A stretch of 37,758 nucleotides of DNA from Bacteroidales bacterium (GTDB lineage Bacteria; Bacteroidota; Bacteroidia; Bacteroidales; NBLH01): positions 1-37,758 of the forward strand of contig JAFGWC010000006.1 of NCBI GenBank assembly GCA_016937695.1, written 5' to 3'. The notes beneath the pieces are model-generated. The model did no database searches. It saw only the letters and a list, made by a program, of their open reading frames with translations, and was not told the DNA's origin. This document shows positions 13,276-22,699 of this stretch, piece after piece. The stretch's first letter is position 1. The number at the start of each line of letters is the position of its first letter. The position numbers were made by a program, and so were the translations under genes.

Positions 13276-15915
13276 TTGGTTCGTAAATCAGAAAAAATAA
13301 AGAGCATATTTATTTGTGTTTCAGCAATTTTGTTGCTGAATATTTTTTATTTTGATTCTTTGTATAGTCAAAATGATAAAAATGTTTTTCCTGAAATTGG
13401 GACAAATTTTATTATGGCAAAAGCAAAAATTTATCCTAAACTTAAATTAAGAATTGACGATTTAGGGCAAAATGACTGGGATATTACAGAATTTAATCCA
13501 GATGATTTTGATACTTTAAGATTTAAAAAGCCTGAAAAAACACGATATGGAAAGCGTTTTCCTAATGCAGAAGTTGCAATTGTTACAAATTCGTACAACA
13601 TGCAATATATTTATCAGGATTCGGGAAAAGTTTTTGTAACCGGGCTTATTGGCGATTTTATGGAAATTAACATTCCTGTTTTGTTACAATTTAAAGAAAA
13701 AATGCTTTTTAAAAACAAAGAGCAAAGCATTGATAATGAATATATTAACGTTGCAACAACAAGTTTTGCTTCGCCATATTATCATAAACCGGGAACCGAT
13801 TCTATTAGAGCAGATATTACTTTAAAACGCACTGCCAGAGTTGATTCTAGAGGATATTTAAATACTCAATTAGGGAAATTTAAAGCTTATAGAGAAGTAA
13901 GTTTTTACGAGAAAAGAGTAAGAGGCTATAAGTTTTCTTTATTTGGCTGGACACCTGCAAATGAATATTCTTTAGATAAACATTACACCGTTTACAGATG
14001 GTATGACGAAAATGGTGGCGGAATGCCTTTAGCTGTCGCTTATATTAATGATGAAGATTATGTTGAAGAAATTCATTATCAGTATAATTCATCTTTAAGG
14101 CTTTTTTTTAGTTCTCATCACGTAAGTTGTAAAAACGGAAGCGATGGAAAAGTTGATTTAACAGTAAGAGGTGGAATTCCTGATTATACATACGAATGGT
14201 CTAATAATGAGACTGTTGAAGATTTAATTGATATAAAAGCCGGAACTTACCGTGTTAAAGTTACAGATAATAGAGGAAGCAGTATTACAGCAAGTTACAC
14301 AGTTACAGAGCCTTTGGTTGCTTTGAACGTAAAGTTTAATAAAAAAGATATTAGTTGCAAATCGGCTAAAAATGGAGAGATTTCTATAAAAATATCAGGC
14401 GGGAAATTTCCATACGATTTTGATTGGGCTAATGATTCAATTAATGATAAAATCACAAATCTAAAACCGGGATTTTATAGTGTTTTTGTTAAAGATGCAA
14501 ACGGATGCTTTTTAAATGACAGTATTGAAATTTTAGAACCTGAAAAAAAATTATCAGCAAAATTAGGTATAAAAAATATTTCTTGTTATAACGGAAACGA
14601 TGGACAAATTACTATAAATGCTGAAGGCGGAACATCGCCTTATATTTACAAATGCTCAACTGGAGACACCGCCAAAATAATTAAAAATTTAAAAACCGGA
14701 AATTATTCGGTTTTAGTTACAGATAAAAATAATTGCACATATTCAACAAATGCATTTATAAATCAGCCACAAACTGAAATAAAAATTGTAAAAGATATTA
14801 GTAATGTGAGCTGTTTTAATGGAAACGATGGCAAAATTGAACTTCTGGTTAGAGGCGGAAAACCACCTTACGATTATTTATGGAACGATGAATCGACAAA
14901 AAAAAGTTTGAAAAATATCAGTAAAGGAATTTATAAATTTAAATTAACCGATAATAATAATTGTATAATCGAAGATAGTGTTTTAATAAGTCAACCTTCT
15001 GAACCACTGATTGTTACGTGCACAAAAGAAGATGTAAAATGCTTTGGCGATAACAGTGGTAAAATTGATATTATTGTAAAAGGCGGAACGCCTGAATATC
15101 AGTATATTTGGTTGAATGGCGAAACAAAAAACAATTTAAGGAAATTGACACAAGGAAAATATACCATTAAAATTGTTGACAAAAATTTATGCCAAACATA
15201 CGATACAATTAATATTTTATCTCCCGAAAATCCTTTATTTGCAGAAGCAGAACAAAAAAACGTTAAATGCGCTGGCGGATTTGACGGACAAATTAAACTT
15301 GCAGTTAGTGGCGGAACAGAACCATATTCTTTTTTATGGTCGAATAAATCTAATAATCAGGAACTTATAAATTTGAAAAAAGGAAAATATAATGTTAAGA
15401 TTTTGGATAAAAATAATTGCGAATTAGATAAAGAATATATTATAACAGAACCGGAAAAGGCTTTTAATGTAGATGTTGAAAAGTCTGATATTAAGTGTTT
15501 TAACTCAAAGTCAGGCTCAATATATCTAAATCCAACAGGAGGAATTCCACCTTATACTTTTGAATGGTCAAACAGTAAAAATATTCAAAATTTAATTGGA
15601 ATTGAAGCAGGAAAATATTCTGTTTGTGTAACTGACAATAATAATTGTAAAAAAGTATTAAACATTGAAATAAATCAGCCAAAAAATATTACTATTGAGG
15701 CTCAAATAACTAATTCTGAAAATGATAAACAAAACGGTTCAATTGTTTTAACAATTTCAGGCGGACTTGAACCTTACAAAATTTTGTGGGATAATGGTGA
15801 GAAAACAGAAAAAATTGAAAATTTAAAGAATGGAACTTACGAAGTAACTATCACAGACTCAAACAATTGCGAAACATACAAAAGTTTTGAGCTAAAAAAT
15901 ACAATACAGCCCTAA
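13276..15915 (+). CDS. Secreted SprB-repeat protein
   Basis: 879 residues. Starts at TTG 13276: an in-frame TAA lies two codons upstream and only this start keeps the signal peptide (KIKSIFICVSAILLLNIFYFDSLYSQ region, cleavage near residue 32). Residues 33-275 form an N-terminal domain I do not recognise. From about residue 280 to 874 there are eight SprB-type repeats with a 76-residue period, each with SCxxGxDGxI, a GGxxPYxxxW core, LxxGxYxVxVTDxNxC and a closing xxP. SprB in Flavobacterium is a surface adhesin moved by the gliding machinery and exported by type IX secretion. Here no C-terminal type IX sorting domain is visible: the protein ends right after repeat 8 with LKNTIQP. The histidine kinase gene starts 3 bp after the stop. 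Confidence 0.88.
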   Translation: MVRKSEKIKSIFICVSAILLLNIFYFDSLYSQNDKNVFPEIGTNFIMAKAKIYPKLKLRIDDLGQNDWDITEFNPDDFDTLRFKKPEKTRYGKRFPNAEVAIVTNSYNMQYIYQDSGKVFVTGLIGDFMEINIPVLLQFKEKMLFKNKEQSIDNEYINVATTSFASPYYHKPGTDSIRADITLKRTARVDSRGYLNTQLGKFKAYREVSFYEKRVRGYKFSLFGWTPANEYSLDKHYTVYRWYDENGGGMPLAVAYINDEDYVEEIHYQYNSSLRLFFSSHHVSCKNGSDGKVDLTVRGGIPDYTYEWSNNETVEDLIDIKAGTYRVKVTDNRGSSITASYTVTEPLVALNVKFNKKDISCKSAKNGEISIKISGGKFPYDFDWANDSINDKITNLKPGFYSVFVKDANGCFLNDSIEILEPEKKLSAKLGIKNISCYNGNDGQITINAEGGTSPYIYKCSTGDTAKIIKNLKTGNYSVLVTDKNNCTYSTNAFINQPQTEIKIVKDISNVSCFNGNDGKIELLVRGGKPPYDYLWNDESTKKSLKNISKGIYKFKLTDNNNCIIEDSVLISQPSEPLIVTCTKEDVKCFGDNSGKIDIIVKGGTPEYQYIWLNGETKNNLRKLTQGKYTIKIVDKNLCQTYDTINILSPENPLFAEAEQKNVKCAGGFDGQIKLAVSGGTEPYSFLWSNKSNNQELINLKKGKYNVKILDKNNCELDKEYIITEPEKAFNVDVEKSDIKCFNSKSGSIYLNPTGGIPPYTFEWSNSKNIQNLIGIEAGKYSVCVTDNNNCKKVLNIEINQPKNITIEAQITNSENDKQNGSIVLTISGGLEPYKILWDNGEKTEKIENLKNGTYEVTITDSNNCETYKSFELKNTIQP
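14110..15897 (+). repeat. Eight tandem SprB-type coding repeats (about 228 bp each)
   Basis: Repeat starts are spaced close to 228 bp (for example the agt-tgt codons at 14125 and agt-tgc at 14353). The copies are diverged at DNA level but aligned at protein level by GG-xx-PY and VTDxNNC. Repeat 1 lacks the second Cys and repeat 8 lacks the first; repeats 2-7 have both. Confidence 0.85.
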
Positions 15916-15918
15916 TAT

Positions 15919-16161
15919 ATGGATAGTAAAAAAATAATCGCAAAAGGAATTAATGCAATTAATGATAAAATTTTAAATCTTACAATTTTAATAAGCGTAA
16001 TATTTTCTATTCCTGTATTAATCAGCTCTTTATACAGAATAAGTACAACCGGATTTAATTCTATTTTTATTATCCAAATATTCCTTAGTCTATCATTAAT
16101 TTTATTATATTTTTTTAAAGAAAAACTTAATTTTAATCTCAAATTATTAATATTTGTTTAA
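15919..16161 (+). pseudogene. N-terminal membrane fragment of a split sensor kinase
   Basis: 80 residues with ATG 15919, three bases after the SprB-repeat gene stop. It encodes a short cytoplasmic start and two to three hydrophobic helices (ILNLTILISVIFSIPVLISS, FIIQIFLSLSLILLYFF, LLIFV). It ends at TAA 16159-16161 in the middle of a hydrophobic stretch. The same reading frame continues immediately as IASVLIIIGMFTFG into the kinase gene, so this is best read as the amino end of one gene broken by a nonsense codon (TTA or CAA to TAA would be one base). Confidence 0.7.
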
Positions 16162-16170
16162 ATTGCCTCG

Positions 16171-17754
16171 GTGCTGATAATAATTGGCATGTTTACATTT
16201 GGCGTTTTAGGTTTTTGGGGATTATTTATTGTTTTTATCATTTTATTAATCAGTGCTTTTTTTAAAAAAGTATACGGAATTTCCTTTTTAATTGCAAGCA
16301 TTATTTTAATGTTAACAGCAAGCTATTTGTTTAATAATGAGATAATTAAATTTGATTTTGATATTGTAAAATACGTAAAAAGTTATCCTGTTTGGATAAA
16401 TATGATAACAGGAATTGCATACATTTCAGCAATGCTTATATTTCCTATCAGTTTACAACGAAAATTTTTTATTTCAACAATTGATGAATTAATAATTGCA
16501 AAAGAAAAAGCAGAAAAAAGCGATGAACTTCAAAAAGCAAAAGATAAAATAGAAGAAAGCGAAAAGAAATTTAAACTATTATTTAATAAAAGTAATGATG
16601 CAATATTATTGCTTGATAATCAGAAGTTTGTAGATTGCAATGATGCAACAGTAAAACTTTTAGCTTATGAAACTAAGGATGAAGTTTTAAACACACATCC
16701 ATCTGAATTATCGCCTGAATTACAGCCAGACGGAAGATTTTCCTATGAAAAAGCAAATGAAATGATAGAAATTGCTTTAAAAACAGGTTCAAATAGATTT
16801 GAATGGTTACATCAGAAAAAAAACAAAGAAAATTTTTATGTCGATGTTAGGCTTACTGCAATACCTTTAATGGGAAAAACTATAATTTATACTGTTTGGC
16901 GTGATATTACAGAAAAGAAAAAAGCAGAATCAGAATTAAAATTAAAAAACGAAGAATTAACTATTTTAAATCAAGCATTTCAAACTCAAAATAAAGAATT
17001 ACTAATTGCAAAAGAAAAAGCAGAAGAAAGCGATAAATTAAAATCATCGTTTTTAGCAAATATGAGTCATGAAATAAGAACACCATTAAATGGAATTTTA
17101 GGTTTTGCCAGTTTGCTCGAAAACAGAGATTTAAGTGCTGAAAAACGAGAAAAATTCGTTCAGATAATAAACAATAGCGGAAATCATCTTTTAAATATTA
17201 TAAATGATATTATTGATATATCAAAAATTGATGCAAACCAGCTTAATTTATTGCCGGAAAAATTTAGTTTAAATATATTTTTATATGAAATTATTGGATT
17301 TTTTAAATCAATTTTAGAAGGAAAAAATAAAAATAATATTACTATTAACTTAATAAAAGCTTTTAAAGATGAAAGTGATATTATTTATACTGACAAAACA
17401 AGATTAAAGCAAATTTTAAATAATTTGATAGGAAATGCAATTAAATTTACTAATAATGGATTTATAAATATCGAATATAAATTAATAAACAATAAAGAAT
17501 TACTATTTACTGTAACAGACTCAGGAATAGGCATTTCACAGCATGAATTAGAAATAATTTTTCAACGTTTCAGGCAAGCTGATGAATCAAATACAAGAAA
17601 ATATGGCGGAACAGGCTTAGGATTAGCAATTTCAGAAGCATGTGTAAAACTGCTTGGAGGCGAAATTTCTGTTAAATCTGAACTTGGAAAAGGCACAAGC
17701 TTTTCATTTACAATACCTTATATAACTAAAGAATCAGCTAAATTCATAATTTAG
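16171..17754 (+). CDS. PAS sensor histidine kinase (C-terminal part of split gene)
   Basis: 527 residues counted from GTG 16171; the first ATG is 16189. Order: remaining membrane helices (residues 1-100), a coiled coil (IAKEKAEKSDELQKAKDKIEES), a PAS domain (KLLFNKSNDAILLLDNQKFVDCNDATV to YTVWRDITEKKKAE), a second coiled coil, HisKA with the phospho-His in FLANMSHEIRTPLNGILGF, and a HATPase domain with NLIGNAIKFTNNG, DSGIGIS and YGGTGLGLAI. There is no receiver domain and no response regulator nearby. All catalytic motifs are intact, so the kinase part may still be made by reinitiation, but with only part of its membrane sensor. It follows the surface SprB-repeat gene and could sense surface status; that is inference. 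Confidence 0.85.
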   Translation: MLIIIGMFTFGVLGFWGLFIVFIILLISAFFKKVYGISFLIASIILMLTASYLFNNEIIKFDFDIVKYVKSYPVWINMITGIAYISAMLIFPISLQRKFFISTIDELIIAKEKAEKSDELQKAKDKIEESEKKFKLLFNKSNDAILLLDNQKFVDCNDATVKLLAYETKDEVLNTHPSELSPELQPDGRFSYEKANEMIEIALKTGSNRFEWLHQKKNKENFYVDVRLTAIPLMGKTIIYTVWRDITEKKKAESELKLKNEELTILNQAFQTQNKELLIAKEKAEESDKLKSSFLANMSHEIRTPLNGILGFASLLENRDLSAEKREKFVQIINNSGNHLLNIINDIIDISKIDANQLNLLPEKFSLNIFLYEIIGFFKSILEGKNKNNITINLIKAFKDESDIIYTDKTRLKQILNNLIGNAIKFTNNGFINIEYKLINNKELLFTVTDSGIGISQHELEIIFQRFRQADESNTRKYGGTGLGLAISEACVKLLGGEISVKSELGKGTSFSFTIPYITKESAKFII

Positions 17755-17801
17755 TTACATAAACTTAATTATCTACTAACATAGAGCTTAAATCATTTCT
17801 A

Positions 17802-17809
17802 TACTTTTG
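17802..17809 (+). promoter_or_regulatory. -7 promoter box TACTTTTG
   Basis: Matches TAnnTTTG, about 60 bp ahead of ATG 17870, and could drive the metallophosphoesterase-glycosyltransferase pair. No -33 box at the right spacing. Confidence 0.35.
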
Positions 17810-17869
17810 TCTATTAAATACTGATTTATATTTAATTAAATCCTTAATTATTTATAAAAAGAATAATAG

Positions 17870-18757
17870 ATGAAAAAAAGCATTCAAGATAAGCGAAAAG
17901 TTGAGATTTTAGTACTTTCAGATATACATTTAGGCACTTTTGGAAGTAAAGCTAAAGAACTTCTAAATTATTTAAAAACTGTAAATCCTGAAATTTTAGT
18001 GCTAAATGGTGATATTATTGATATTTGGCAATTCAACAAACACTATTTCCCAAAAACACACATGAAAGTTATAAAGCATTTCACAACATTACTTACAAAC
18101 GGAACAAAAGTCTATTATATAACTGGTAATCATGATGAAATGCTTCGTAAATTCAAAGGCTTTAAAATAGGAAATTTTGAAATATTAAATAAGTTAATTT
18201 TAGAAATAGATGGTAAAAAAGCATGGTTTTTCCATGGAGATGTTTTTGATATCACAATGAAATATTCTAAATGGCTTGCCAAACTTGGAGGAATTGGATA
18301 TGATTTACTAATCATAATTAATACTTTTTTTAACTACATAAGTCAAAAACTTGGACAAGGCAGAATATCATTATCAAAAAAAATTAAAAATAGTGTTAAA
18401 AGAGCATTAAAATTTGTTGACAATTTTGAAGAAACAGCAGCCGAAATAGCAATTACAAATGGTTTTGAATATGTTATTTGCGGACATATTCATCAGCCTC
18501 AAATGAGAGAAATTACAAACAAAATCGAAAACAGCGTAATGTATTTAAATTCAGGTGATTGGATAGAAAATCTGACATCACTGGAATATTCAGATGGAAA
18601 ATGGAAAATATATGAATATTTTAAAGACCAAATTGCTCAAAACATCGACAATAATGAATCATTAAAAGAACAGCATTTAAGTAATTTAGATTTAGAACCC
18701 AATCAAATTTTCAACGAACTTTTAAAAGAACTCCAATTTAATAAACAGTTTGCATAG
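17870..18757 (+). CDS. LpxH-like calcineurin-type metallophosphoesterase
   Basis: 295 residues with the full set of metal-binding motifs: SDIHLGTFG, NGDIIDIW, TGNHDEML, FFHGDVFD and CGHIHQPQ. The group (COG2908 type) includes UDP-2,3-diacylglucosamine hydrolase of lipid A synthesis, and Gram-negative Bacteroidota need such a step. The length and central helical part (KLGQGRISLSKKIKNSVKRA) differ from the classic 240-residue LpxH, so it may be a related envelope phosphoesterase. It is followed 57 bp later by a MurG-like glycosyltransferase, consistent with an envelope lipid or glycan role. Confidence 0.8.
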   Translation: MKKSIQDKRKVEILVLSDIHLGTFGSKAKELLNYLKTVNPEILVLNGDIIDIWQFNKHYFPKTHMKVIKHFTTLLTNGTKVYYITGNHDEMLRKFKGFKIGNFEILNKLILEIDGKKAWFFHGDVFDITMKYSKWLAKLGGIGYDLLIIINTFFNYISQKLGQGRISLSKKIKNSVKRALKFVDNFEETAAEIAITNGFEYVICGHIHQPQMREITNKIENSVMYLNSGDWIENLTSLEYSDGKWKIYEYFKDQIAQNIDNNESLKEQHLSNLDLEPNQIFNELLKELQFNKQFA

Positions 18758-18814
18758 TTTTTAAATTTATAAATAATTGAATTAAACTCCAAACAGTAAT
18801 AAAACAAAGTAAAA

Positions 18815-19804
18815 GTGAAAATATTATATGCAATTCAAGGCACAGGAAACGGACATTTAAGCAGAGCTGTTGATATTGTGCCTATTTTACAAAAAAAAGC
18901 AAAGCTCGACATATTAGTAAGTGGAATTCAAGCAGACTTAGCACTGCCTTTTAAGGTGAAATATAAAATGAAAGGCATGAGTTTTATTTTTGGCAAAAAA
19001 GGCGGAGTAGATATTTTAAACACATACAAAAAAACAGATTCAAAAAAAATTTATCAAGATATTCAATCACTTCCTGTTAAAGATTATGATTTAATAATTA
19101 ACGATTTTGAACCAGTTTCAGCTTGGGCTGCAAAGCTTAAAAATATAAATTGTATTTCTTTAAGTCATCAATCTGCCATTTTGCACAAAAAAGCTCCTAA
19201 GCCCGAAAGTTCAAGTTGGTTTGGCGAAAAAGTACTAAAATATTATTCTCCTTCAAATTATCAATATGGTTTCCATTTTAACAAATACGACGATAATATA
19301 TTTACACCAATTATAAGACAAAAAATTAGAACTCAGGATATTAAAAATTATGGCCATTATACTGTTTATTTACCTGCTTACAGCGATGAAAAAATTATTA
19401 GTCAACTATCTCAAATTGAGAATATTAAGTGGGAAGTTTTCTCAAAACACAGCAAACTAACTTATAGAAAAAAAAATATATTTATTAGACCAATAAATGA
19501 CGATGATTTTGTGAAAAGCATGGCTACTTGCGAAGCTGTGTTATGTGGCGCAGGTTTTGAAACACCTTCTGAGGCAATGTTTTTAGGAAAAAAACTAATG
19601 GTAATTCCAATGAAATCTCAATATGAGCAACAATGTAATGCTGCAACTTTGAAACAAATGGGAGTTTCTGTTATTAAAAGTCTTAATCAAAAGCATTTAA
19701 ATGAAATAAAAGAATGGATAAATTCTAACAACAGAATTATTGTTAATTATCTTGATAATACAGAAGAAATTATTGATAAAATATTGAATTCGCATTTAGG
19801 TTGA
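18815..19804 (+). CDS. MurG-like glycosyltransferase (MJ1255-type family)
   Basis: 329 residues starting with GTG 18815, which places the conserved KILYAIQGTGNGHLSRA at the very N-terminus. The C-terminal half has VLCGAGFETPSEAMFLGKKLMVIPMKSQYEQQCNA, the donor-nucleotide site of GT28/GT1-like enzymes. No signal peptide or helices. This uncharacterised family is recognised by its GTGNGH start and EQ..NA end. It is paired with the LpxH-like gene and likely adds sugar to a lipid or envelope acceptor. A strong terminator follows. Confidence 0.82.
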   Translation: MKILYAIQGTGNGHLSRAVDIVPILQKKAKLDILVSGIQADLALPFKVKYKMKGMSFIFGKKGGVDILNTYKKTDSKKIYQDIQSLPVKDYDLIINDFEPVSAWAAKLKNINCISLSHQSAILHKKAPKPESSSWFGEKVLKYYSPSNYQYGFHFNKYDDNIFTPIIRQKIRTQDIKNYGHYTVYLPAYSDEKIISQLSQIENIKWEVFSKHSKLTYRKKNIFIRPINDDDFVKSMATCEAVLCGAGFETPSEAMFLGKKLMVIPMKSQYEQQCNAATLKQMGVSVIKSLNQKHLNEIKEWINSNNRIIVNYLDNTEEIIDKILNSHLG

Positions 19805-19826
19805 TAATTATTAAAGGCGTTAGTTT

Positions 19827-19855
19827 ATACCTTGCCGATTTTTTCGGCAAGGTAT
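19827..19855 (+). terminator. Rho-independent terminator
   Basis: Perfect 12-bp stem (ataccttgccga at 19827-19838, tcggcaaggtat at 19844-19855), 5 nt loop, followed by tttt. It lies between the convergent glycosyltransferase (+) and S46 peptidase (-) genes. Confidence 0.88.
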
Positions 19856-19865
19856 TTTAAAAAGT

Positions 19866-22028
19866 TTATTTAACAATTGTCATTTCATCAAGTAAATATC
19901 CTGCCCCGGCATATTTATCAATTATAAAAAGCATGTATCTAATGTCGATAGAAATATTTCGGCATTGATTAGGATCGTACATAATATCGCTCATTGTTCC
20001 TTCCCAGTTTCTGTCGAAATTAATTCCTAATAATTGGCCTTCGCCATTTATTATCGGACTGCCCGAATTTCCGCCTGTTGTATGATTTGAAGCTGTAAAA
20101 CAAACATGTATTTTTCCATCTTCAGCATATTGTCCGTAATCTTTGTTTTTGTATAGTTCTTTTAATTTTTCAGGCACTTTATAATCGTAAATATCGGGAT
20201 TATCTTTTTCAATAATTCCATCTAAAGTGGTGTAATGCAGATATTTAACTCCATCAACAGGAAAATAATCGTCAACTTGTCCATATGTAACTCGAAGTGT
20301 AAAATTAGCATCAGGATATAATTTTTGTCCTTCTTTAAACTCCATAATCGCCTGCATCCAGGTTCTGTTTAATGTTTCAAGCTTTAAATTTGCATCATCA
20401 ATAGGTTTTTGCAAAACATCAACATATAAATCTATAAAACTTGTAAAAAGTTTAAAAAACGGATCGTTTTCAAGTTTTTTTACTGATTTTTTTTGATTGT
20501 ATGTATTCAAGAAATCATTTAATCTTGCTTTATCTGTAAAAATTGATTTTTTATAAATAAAATCAGCATATTTTTGAAAATCTGTTTTAAATTTTGATTC
20601 TAAAACTCCAAATTCCTTTGGATGAAATTTTTTATCGATATTTTTATAGTACATCGATAAAGTTTTAACAAAAAGTTCTTTGTCAAGCGGTGTGTAATAA
20701 TCTTTAAAATGTCCTTCTACTCTATCTTTCATCGCTTTTACAGTTTTATCGATATCTTCTTGTTTTGCATCTTCTTTAAGTTTTGTTAAACTTCTGTATG
20801 GCGATGCTAATCTTGAAATATCTAAACGATAAAATGCTTCGTAAAAATAATCTTCGGTAAGTTGATATGGTGTAAGCTCTTCATATATAGACTTATAGCT
20901 ATTTAACAGATTTCCATATTTTTTGTTTCTGCTTTCATCTTCTTTCATCCATAAAGTAATAGCTTTTTCAAAATCTTCTTTTTTCTGAATGGCATTTAAT
21001 TTTTTAAGGCCTTTATTTTCGCCAATCCATTTTTTCCAATAATTGCTAACTCCTGCATATTTCGAAGCATATTTAATTCTAATTCCCGGATCGCTTTCCA
21101 TATATTTAGACATAATATTAATAATTGCTTGTCTAACAGCAATTTGGTGCGGATTTTCGGTTTCAGAAATCATTTTAACTGCATAAGAAGTTAAATATTC
21201 CTGTGTTCTGCCGGGATATCCAAAAACCATAGTAAAATCACCTTTTTGAACTCCTTTTATTGAAATAGGAAAATATTTTTTTGGTGTAAACGGAACATTA
21301 TCTTCCTTATAATCAGCAGGTTCGTTGTTTTTGTCGGCATAAATTCTAAAAACAGAAAAATCGCCTGTATGTCTGGGCCACATCCAATTGTCTGTATCGC
21401 CGCCAAATTTTCCTATTGTCGATGGCGGCGCACCAACTAATCTAACATCTTTATAAACCTTTGTTACAAAAAGATAATATTCATTTCCATAGAAAAAAGG
21501 CTTTACTTTTGTTCCAAATTTTCCGTTTTCGGTATTATTTTTTTCAATAAATTCAATTTGTTTAGCTATTTCTTTTTGTCTTTCGGCTTCTGTCATGTTT
21601 TCATTAACATTTGCAAGCACCTGATTAGTAACATCTTCCATGCGTTCGAGAAAAGTTACGGTAAGTCCTGCATTCGAAAGTTCTTCGGCATTTGACATTG
21701 CCCAAAATCCATCAGTTAAATAATCGTGCTCAACAGAACTGTGGCTTTGAATACTTCCAAATCCGCAATGGTGATTGGTAATAATTAAACCTTTATCTGA
21801 AATTAATTCGGCAGTACAACCGCCGCCAAAAATCATAACAGCATCTTTCATGCTGGCTTTGTTAATACTATAAATATCTTCGGCAGTAAGTTTAAATCCT
21901 TTTGCCTGCATATCCTTTATATTATATTTTTTTAATAATAAAGGAATCCACATTCCTTCATCGGCACGCAAAAAAGGTGCTGTCAAAAAAAGGAAAATCA
22001 GTAAAATTGAAATTTGTTTTTTAATCAT
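19866..22028 (-). CDS. dpp11: S46-family dipeptidyl peptidase, DPP11 type
   Basis: 720 residues from ATG 22028; the TTG at 22049 would place a polar stretch before the signal peptide (KKQISILLIFLFLTAPFLRA) and is rejected. The chymotrypsin-like halves show GCTAELISDKGLIITNHHCG (catalytic His) and TTGGNSGSPI (catalytic Ser 655). INFDRNWEG has Arg 673, the position that separates Asp/Glu-specific DPP11 (Arg) from DPP7 (Gly) as I know the family; both numbers match those quoted for Porphyromonas DPP11. It should release acidic dipeptides from peptides in the periplasm. WMWPRHTGDF and DTDNW are also conserved. Last gene of a minus-strand run after maf. Confidence 0.92.
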   Translation of the reverse strand: MIKKQISILLIFLFLTAPFLRADEGMWIPLLLKKYNIKDMQAKGFKLTAEDIYSINKASMKDAVMIFGGGCTAELISDKGLIITNHHCGFGSIQSHSSVEHDYLTDGFWAMSNAEELSNAGLTVTFLERMEDVTNQVLANVNENMTEAERQKEIAKQIEFIEKNNTENGKFGTKVKPFFYGNEYYLFVTKVYKDVRLVGAPPSTIGKFGGDTDNWMWPRHTGDFSVFRIYADKNNEPADYKEDNVPFTPKKYFPISIKGVQKGDFTMVFGYPGRTQEYLTSYAVKMISETENPHQIAVRQAIINIMSKYMESDPGIRIKYASKYAGVSNYWKKWIGENKGLKKLNAIQKKEDFEKAITLWMKEDESRNKKYGNLLNSYKSIYEELTPYQLTEDYFYEAFYRLDISRLASPYRSLTKLKEDAKQEDIDKTVKAMKDRVEGHFKDYYTPLDKELFVKTLSMYYKNIDKKFHPKEFGVLESKFKTDFQKYADFIYKKSIFTDKARLNDFLNTYNQKKSVKKLENDPFFKLFTSFIDLYVDVLQKPIDDANLKLETLNRTWMQAIMEFKEGQKLYPDANFTLRVTYGQVDDYFPVDGVKYLHYTTLDGIIEKDNPDIYDYKVPEKLKELYKNKDYGQYAEDGKIHVCFTASNHTTGGNSGSPIINGEGQLLGINFDRNWEGTMSDIMYDPNQCRNISIDIRYMLFIIDKYAGAGYLLDEMTIVK

Positions 22029-22111
22029 AATATTTGTTTTTAGATGCAAGTTAGTAATTACGAATTTTTAATTGTTTAAATTTTAATCGTTTTTTGAATG
22101 CTACCTAATCT

Positions 22112-22696
22112 TTAAAATTTCTGCAATTCTTTATACAATTTTTGAATTGGCAAACCCATAACATTATAAAAAGAGCCTTTTATTTTTTTTATTGCAATAA
22201 ATCCAATCCATTCTTGAATTCCGTAAGAACCGGCTTTATCAAAAGGTTTGTATTTGTCAATATAATACTCTATTTCTCTGTCTGTCAGTTTGTTAAAATA
22301 AACTTTTGATGTTGCTTTAAAACATTTGTTTTTATTAATTGAGCTAATACAAACGCCGGTAATAACTTTATGCTTTTTACCCGAAAGTTTTTTCAGCATA
22401 TTTATAGCATCGTTTCTATCTTTTGGTTTATTTAAGATGTTATTTTTGCATTTTACAATTGTATCAGCAGTAATTAAAATAGTGTTTTCTTGTATGAAAT
22501 TTGCAAAAGCCTTTGCTTTTTCTTTAGCCAAAAAAATGGGAACATCATTTATCGGAATATTTTCAGGAAAAATTTCATCAATTCCGCCGGCAGCAATTAT
22601 GTCAAATTCTATATCTATGCCTTTTAAAAGTTCGTGTCTTCTTGGCGATTGAGATGCAAGTAATATTTTTTTGTTTGCTAAGTTGTTTAAAATCAA
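22112..22696 (-). CDS. maf: Maf-like nucleotide pyrophosphatase
   Basis: 194 residues. Maf signatures are KKILLASQSPRRHELLKG at the start, LITADTIVKCKNNILNKP, HKVITGVCI, DKAGSYGIQ and GSFYNVMGLPI. It hydrolyses non-canonical or ordinary NTPs to NMPs (house cleaning). The start is TTG 22696: a stop lies two codons upstream and no ATG precedes the SQSPRR motif. This TTG follows the ubiA-family stop by 3 bp, so translation is likely coupled. Confidence 0.92.
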   Translation of the reverse strand: MILNNLANKKILLASQSPRRHELLKGIDIEFDIIAAGGIDEIFPENIPINDVPIFLAKEKAKAFANFIQENTILITADTIVKCKNNILNKPKDRNDAINMLKKLSGKKHKVITGVCISSINKNKCFKATSKVYFNKLTDREIEYYIDKYKPFDKAGSYGIQEWIGFIAIKKIKGSFYNVMGLPIQKLYKELQKF

Positions 22697-22699
22697 AAT

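Noticed and set aside
16159-16161. Programmed recoding of the stop in the split kinase
   Set aside because: The codon is TAA, not TGA, with no visible stimulatory structure or selenocysteine element; mutation or error is simpler.
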